Shown one piece after another: positions 60,002 to 64,000 of a DNA stretch of 64,000 nt. How positions within the stretch are numbered: the stretch's first letter is position 1; each line of letters opens with the position of its first letter. The DNA is from Aureimonas sp. Leaf324 (GTDB lineage: Bacteria > Pseudomonadota > Alphaproteobacteria > Rhizobiales > Rhizobiaceae). Position numbers and translations under genes: made by a program. The notes beneath the pieces were generated by a model. The model was not told the DNA's origin, made no database searches, and saw only the letters and a program-made list of their open reading frames with translations. Location: positions 1,645 through 65,644 of the forward strand of contig NZ_LMOH01000023.1 in the NCBI RefSeq assembly GCF_001423245.1, read 5' to 3'.

Positions 60002-61567
60002 ATGCGCCACGACGTTCTCGCCCTCGCCGACCTGCCGTCCGACGGGCTGACGGAAGTCAGCGTCGGCGATCTCAAGATCCTCCTGGCGCGCGACGGGGAC
60101 CGGGTTCTGGCGACCGGCGCCACCTGCACGCACAAGGGCGCGCCGCTGAAGAACGGCAAGCGCGTCGGCAATCGCGTAATCTGCCCCTGGCATCATGCGA
60201 TCTTCGACCTCGAAACCGGCGATCATCACGAGCCGCCGGGCAAGGGATGCCTGTCGCGCTTTTCGGCCAGCGTCGAGAATGGGCGCGTGATGGTCGAGGT
60301 GCCGGACGGTGCCAAGCCCCATCGTCCCGAAGTGGAGCCGGGCGACCGCAAGGCCGGAAGCGATCGGGTCTTCGCGATCGTCGGCGGCGGCGCGGCGGGC
60401 CTTGCCTGCGCCGAGGAACTCGTCCATCGCGGATTCGACGGCCGGATCGTGATGTTCGTGCCGGAGCGAGAGCCGCCCTACGACCGCACCGACCTGTCGA
60501 AGACCTATCTGCAGGGCAAGAAGACCGACGAGGCGCTGGCGCTCTACCCGGCCGACAAGCTGAAGGCTCTCGGCGTCGAGCTGGTGGAGACGGCAGTCGA
60601 GCGGATCGACGCTGGCGCCAAGCGCCTGCACCTCACCGGAGGCGAGACGCTGGACTACGACCAGTGCTTCGCCGCGCCCGGCAGCGACGCCGTGCCGCTG
60701 AAGCTCGAAGGCGCCGAGGCCGCCAACGTCGTGTCGCTGCGCAGCCACGACGACGCAAGGACGCTCAAGGAGAAACTGGCCGGTGCCAAGCGCATCGTGA
60801 TCGTCGGCTCCGGCTTCATCGGCATGGAGGCGGCCGCCAGTCTCGTTGGCGACGAGCGATCGGTGACGGTGATCTCGCGCAGCGAACTGCCTTTCGCCAA
60901 GCAGTTCGGCGACGCGGTCGCGCGCCAGCTTCTGGCGACGCACCGCGCCAAGGGCATCGACGTGCGCGCGGGGGCCGAGCTTGCGGCGCTGGAGACGCAA
61001 GACGGCAAGGTGTCGGCGGTGAAGTTGAAGGACGGCTCGACCGTCGAGGCGGATCTCGTGATCGCCGCCCTCGGCGCAGCGCCCCGCTCCGAGCTCGTGT
61101 CGGGCGTGGATCGCGACGGCAAGGGCATCAAGGTGGACGCGACGCTGAAAGCCGCAGACGGCCTGCACGCCGGGGGCGACATCGCGGCCTTCCCGCTGGC
61201 GGCGACGGGCGACACGGCGCGGATCGAACACTGGCGGGTCGCCGAGCAGCATGGACGCCACGCCGCCGGGGCGATGCTCGGCGATGCCTCGCCGTTCCGG
61301 GGCATTCCCTATTTCTGGTCGGCCCAGCACGGGCGTCTCAGCTATCTCGGCCACGCCGAGGATTTCGACGAGGTGCACGTCGAAGGCTCGCTCGCTGAAA
61401 ACTCCTACACCGCCTTCTACATCAAAGAAGGCAAAGTGCTGGCGGCGCTGGGGCTCGGCAAGGGAGACCGGACGCCGGCCCTCCATGCTCTCATGCTCAG
61501 CGATCCCGCGCCCGAACGCGCGCGGCTCGAAGCCGCCGGATGGGATCCGGCGGCCGTGAAGGCCTGA
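60002..61567 (+). CDS. Rieske/FAD reductase, AIFL/ferredoxin reductase-like
   Basis: 521 residues from the ATG at 60002. An N-terminal Rieske [2Fe-2S] domain with CTHKGAPL and CPWHHAIF (CxH and CxxH, about residues 42-65) is fused to an FAD/NAD reductase: VGGGAAGLACAEELV, YDRTDLSKTYL, VIVGSGFIGMEAAASL and a late GGDIAAFP. It resembles human AIFM3-like (AIFL) proteins and reductases of ring-hydroxylating oxygenases. No oxygenase gene is adjacent, so the electron acceptor is unknown. Confidence 0.93.
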   Translation: MRHDVLALADLPSDGLTEVSVGDLKILLARDGDRVLATGATCTHKGAPLKNGKRVGNRVICPWHHAIFDLETGDHHEPPGKGCLSRFSASVENGRVMVEVPDGAKPHRPEVEPGDRKAGSDRVFAIVGGGAAGLACAEELVHRGFDGRIVMFVPEREPPYDRTDLSKTYLQGKKTDEALALYPADKLKALGVELVETAVERIDAGAKRLHLTGGETLDYDQCFAAPGSDAVPLKLEGAEAANVVSLRSHDDARTLKEKLAGAKRIVIVGSGFIGMEAAASLVGDERSVTVISRSELPFAKQFGDAVARQLLATHRAKGIDVRAGAELAALETQDGKVSAVKLKDGSTVEADLVIAALGAAPRSELVSGVDRDGKGIKVDATLKAADGLHAGGDIAAFPLAATGDTARIEHWRVAEQHGRHAAGAMLGDASPFRGIPYFWSAQHGRLSYLGHAEDFDEVHVEGSLAENSYTAFYIKEGKVLAALGLGKGDRTPALHALMLSDPAPERARLEAAGWDPAAVKA

Positions 61568-61577
61568 CCGGCCGCGG

Positions 61578-61808
61578 TCAGCGAAGGACCGGGCGGGCTT
61601 CCATCCGGTCCAGCCGCCGCTCCAGATTCTCCTGCCGCACCATCGAGGGCAGGAGGAACAGGTCGATCAGCTGGCCGATGCCGAGAAGCCCGAAGGTGAA
61701 CAGCCAGAGAAGGCCCGTCAACGGACGCCCGAGATAGAAGCGGTGCAACCCGCAGATGCCGATGAGGCAGCAGAGCCAGAGGACGAAGGCGGCCGGGCCG
61801 GATTTCAT
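61578..61808 (-). CDS. TM2 domain protein
   Basis: 76 residues from the ATG at 61808, with AGGAG about 10 bases upstream (a TTG at 61817 is less likely). Two membrane segments with GICGLHRFYLGRPLTGLLWL and GIGQLIDLFLLP are the TM2 pattern; a charged tail follows. Function of these small proteins is unknown. Confidence 0.9.
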   Translation of the reverse strand: MKSGPAAFVLWLCCLIGICGLHRFYLGRPLTGLLWLFTFGLLGIGQLIDLFLLPSMVRQENLERRLDRMEARPVLR

Positions 61809-61875
61809 GCGTCGCAACTCCTGTTCGCGTTTCCCCTGACATGGAGATCGGCAGGCGGAGTTGCGAGGCCGGTGG

Positions 61876-63510
61876 TCAGCGCCCCCGCTTGAAGGAGCCG
61901 AGGATGCCGCGCACGATCGCGGTGGTGACGGTGGACGCCACTGTGCGGCCCACCTGCTTCATCACCGTCTCGGCGACGGTCTGGCGCTGATAGCCGGCCC
62001 GCGGAGCCGCTGCACGAGGAGCCGCGCGCGAGGCCGGACGCTCCCGCGGCACGGGCTCGTCCTCGTAGACGTCTTCGCTCGGCTCTCCCCACGGCGCGCG
62101 GGGCTCGGTCGAGCGCCGCGCCGCCGCCTCCGCCCGAGCCCGGCCGGTGTCGCGCTGGCGCTGGACGGCGGCTTCGGCTTCTGCGCGCGCGGTCTCCTGC
62201 CGCTGGAGTTCGGCCTCGGCGCGTCCCGTCAGGAGTTCGTAGGCGGATTCGCGATCGACGGCCGTGTCGTAGCGTCCCGCGACCGGGCTCATGCGCATGA
62301 GCTCGGCCCGCTCGGCGTCGGTAATCGGGCCAACACGGCCGGCGGGCGGGCGGATCTTCACCCGTTCGACCATGCTCGGCGCGCCGCCCTCCCCCAGCAC
62401 GGAGACCAGCGCCTCGCCGGTGCCGAGTTCGGTGATGGCGGTGGCGCTGTCGAAGGCCGGGTTCGCCCGGAACGTCTCGGCCGCGGTGCGCACCGCCTTC
62501 TGCTCTCGCGGGCTGTAGGCGCGCAGCGCATGCTGGATGCGGTTGCCGAGCTGGGCGAGCACCTTCTCCGGCAGGTCGAGCGGGTTCTGGGTGACGAAGA
62601 AGACGCCGACGCCCTTGGAGCGGATGAGGCGCACCACCTGCTCGATGCGATCGACCAGCGCCTTCGGCGCGTCGTCGAAGAGAAGATGCGCCTCGTCGAA
62701 GAAGAACACGAGCTTCGGCTTGTCGAGGTCGCCCGCCTCCGGCAACTCCTCGAAGAGCTCCGACAAGAGCCACAGGAGGAACGTCGCGTAGAGGCGCGGG
62801 CTGCGCATCAGCTCGTCCGCGGCCAGCACGCTGACGACGCCGCGCCCTTCCCGGTCGCACCGCATGATGTCGTCGATCGAAAGCGCCGGCTCGCCGAAGA
62901 AGCGGTCGCCCCCTTGCGTCTCCAGAACCAGAAGCTGGCGCTGGATCGCGCCGATCGTGCTCTTCGACACGTTGCCGTAGAGCCGCGTGATCTCGTCGGC
63001 GCGGTCGAGGATATGCGCCAGCATCGCCTGAAGATCCTTCAGGTCGAGAAGCAGCAGGCCGTCCTCGTCCGCGATGCGGAAGGCGATGTTAAGGGCTCCC
63101 TCCTGCGCTTCCGACAGGTCCATCAGGCGCGACAGGAGGAGCGGGCCCATCTCCGACACCGTGGTGCGCACCGGATGACCCTTGCGCCCGAAGAGGTCCC
63201 AAAAGATCGCCGGATAGAAGTCGTTGTACCAGGGATCGAGACCGATCTCGGCCGCCCGCTTGGCGAAGACCTCCTTCGGCTCGCCGCGCTCCGACAGGCC
63301 CGACAGGTCGCCCTTGATGTCGGCGCAGAAGACCGGCACGCCGGCCTCGGAAAACCCTTCCGCCAGGACCTGCAGCGTCACCGTCTTGCCGGTGCCCGTC
63401 GCCCCCGTCACGAGGCCGTGGCGATTGGCATAGCGCAGTTCCAGATATTCCGGCTTCGGCTCGGCGCCCGTGCTGATCCCGCCGAGGAGAATGCGGCCGT
63501 CTTCGAGCAT
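61876..63510 (-). CDS. HerA-like ATPase (DUF853 family)
   Basis: 544 residues from the ATG at 63510, with GGGAG 8 bases upstream. Walker [18 protein letters not shown] (about residue 35), Walker [13 protein letters not shown] (about 265), and [10 protein letters not shown] as sensor; these fit the HerA/FtsK-like DUF853 family (YjgR type). A Gln/Arg/Ala-rich region (about 420-510) and a short glycine-rich end follow. A role in DNA repair or remodelling is presumed from HerA, but not proven for this family. Confidence 0.92.
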   Translation of the reverse strand: MLEDGRILLGGISTGAEPKPEYLELRYANRHGLVTGATGTGKTVTLQVLAEGFSEAGVPVFCADIKGDLSGLSERGEPKEVFAKRAAEIGLDPWYNDFYPAIFWDLFGRKGHPVRTTVSEMGPLLLSRLMDLSEAQEGALNIAFRIADEDGLLLLDLKDLQAMLAHILDRADEITRLYGNVSKSTIGAIQRQLLVLETQGGDRFFGEPALSIDDIMRCDREGRGVVSVLAADELMRSPRLYATFLLWLLSELFEELPEAGDLDKPKLVFFFDEAHLLFDDAPKALVDRIEQVVRLIRSKGVGVFFVTQNPLDLPEKVLAQLGNRIQHALRAYSPREQKAVRTAAETFRANPAFDSATAITELGTGEALVSVLGEGGAPSMVERVKIRPPAGRVGPITDAERAELMRMSPVAGRYDTAVDRESAYELLTGRAEAELQRQETARAEAEAAVQRQRDTGRARAEAAARRSTEPRAPWGEPSEDVYEDEPVPRERPASRAAPRAAAPRAGYQRQTVAETVMKQVGRTVASTVTTAIVRGILGSFKRGR

Positions 63511-63672
63511 GATTCGGCTCCCAAGCCATCCCAACGGCGCCACGATACCGCTTTGCCCCGCCCCCCGTCGATTCCACGAGGTCGCTCGCGGCCGATTGCG
63601 CCGGGACGGCAGACTTGCCATCTTCCGCCCGCTTCGCCGGCCAGCGGCGGACGAACGGGAAATGGAACCGAC

Positions 63673-64000
63673 ATGACCGAACTCTGGGACCGCATCGCTG
63701 CCTCGGCCGAAACGGATGCCGACACCGCCAAGACGGCGGTCGGCCACATCCTGTCCTACATGCAGTCCGAAAGCTCGGATCCGGCGGTGGCGAAGATGAT
63801 TTCCGAAACGCCGGGCGCCGCCGACGCCATGGCCGCCGTCGGCGAGACGGACTACTCGGGCGGCATCATGGCGCTCGGCGCCAAGCTGATGGGCCTCGGC
63901 CTCGACATGGGCCAGATCCGCTCCGCCGCCGAAGAACTCGTCGCCTATTCGAAGTCGACGGCGGGCGAGGACACGGTGAACCAGGCCATCCAGTCAGTCC
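63673..64000 (+). CDS. DUF2267-like protein, N-terminal part (cut by window edge)
   Basis: 109 codons from the ATG at 63673 to the window end, no stop. The product starts [20 protein letters not shown] and continues [12 protein letters not shown] and [19 protein letters not shown]. The helical pattern fits small alphaproteobacterial proteins annotated DUF2267, but the family call is by general resemblance. It diverges from the HerA-like gene. Confidence 0.65.
   Translation, partial: MTELWDRIAASAETDADTAKTAVGHILSYMQSESSDPAVAKMISETPGAADAMAAVGETDYSGGIMALGAKLMGLGLDMGQIRSAAEELVAYSKSTAGEDTVNQAIQSV

Noticed and set aside
57619-61398. A 1259-codon open frame on the plus strand
   Set aside because: It runs antisense to dhaK-dhaL and the DUF983 gene and in a wrong frame through the Rieske/AIF-type gene. 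High GC content removes stop codons in shadow frames; no domain is recognisable.
1-64000. Mobile elements, prophage or CRISPR array
   Set aside because: No transposase, integrase, phage or cas-like protein and no regularly spaced direct repeats were seen; the sugar region has no bordering tRNA or repeats suggesting an integrated island.

Overview
The window is GC-rich, densely coded DNA from an alphaproteobacterium, most likely of the order Hyphomicrobiales (Rhizobiales). The flagellar gene order flgBC-fliE-flgGAI-motE-flgH-fliLP, the block motA-fliM-fliN-fliG-flhB, the LpiA/AcvB pair, the seven-gene Mrp/Pha antiporter and the RegB/RegA pair behind a cyo operon all fit rhizobia and their relatives. 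The genus cannot be fixed from the sequence; an Aurantimonadaceae-like, high-GC member is a guess. There are no rRNA or tRNA genes, CRISPR arrays, insertion sequences or prophage genes, so this looks like core chromosome plus one accessory sugar-catabolism region.

Layout: (1) 1-17192, flagella. The start of a flagellin gene, then fliP, fliL, flgH, motE, flgI, flgA, flgG, fliE, flgC and flgB on the minus strand; an unrecognised 149-residue gene; flhB, fliG, fliN, a DUF6468-like gene, fliM and motA (minus); flgF-fliI diverging on the plus strand; and a GGDEF/EAL c-di-GMP enzyme. A CtrA-type site lies before flgB, linking the rod operon to the cell-cycle regulator. (2) 17495-28802, envelope and ion homeostasis: MprF/LpiA with AcvB (making and removing lysyl-phosphatidylglycerol), an SDR, a DUF423 protein and phaABCDEFG. 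(3) 29005-37998, mixed housekeeping and stress genes: MsrB, oligopeptidase B, two c-type cytochromes, superoxide dismutase, an L,D-transpeptidase lipoprotein, kynureninase, a DHH phosphoesterase and a DUF2171 protein. (4) 37923-47193, respiration: an MFS symporter diverging from cyoABCD-SURF1-regB-regA, which is joined by stop/start overlaps from cyoC to regA, then a HAD phosphatase. (5) 47413-59319, carbohydrate catabolism. (6) 59443-64000, a DUF983 protein, a Rieske/AIF-type reductase, a TM2 protein, a HerA-like ATPase and the start of a DUF2267-like gene.

Region 5 is the most interesting part. A DhnA-type class I aldolase diverges from a bacterial member of the ADP-dependent glucokinase/phosphofructokinase family, a group known mainly from archaea and animals. 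The kinase is followed by a galactitol-dehydrogenase-like SDR and a DeoR regulator. A LacI regulator diverges from an operon of a tagatose-kinase-like PfkB protein, a GatZ/KbaZ protein, a Gfo/Idh/MocA oxidoreductase and an alpha/beta hydrolase, with a perfect 22-bp palindrome in the shared promoter. A fused DhaK-DhaL kinase closes the region. The inferred theme is polyol to ketose to ketose phosphate, then epimerisation or aldol cleavage, with rescue of dihydroxyacetone-type products. The substrate is not known, and the region carries no transporter of its own.
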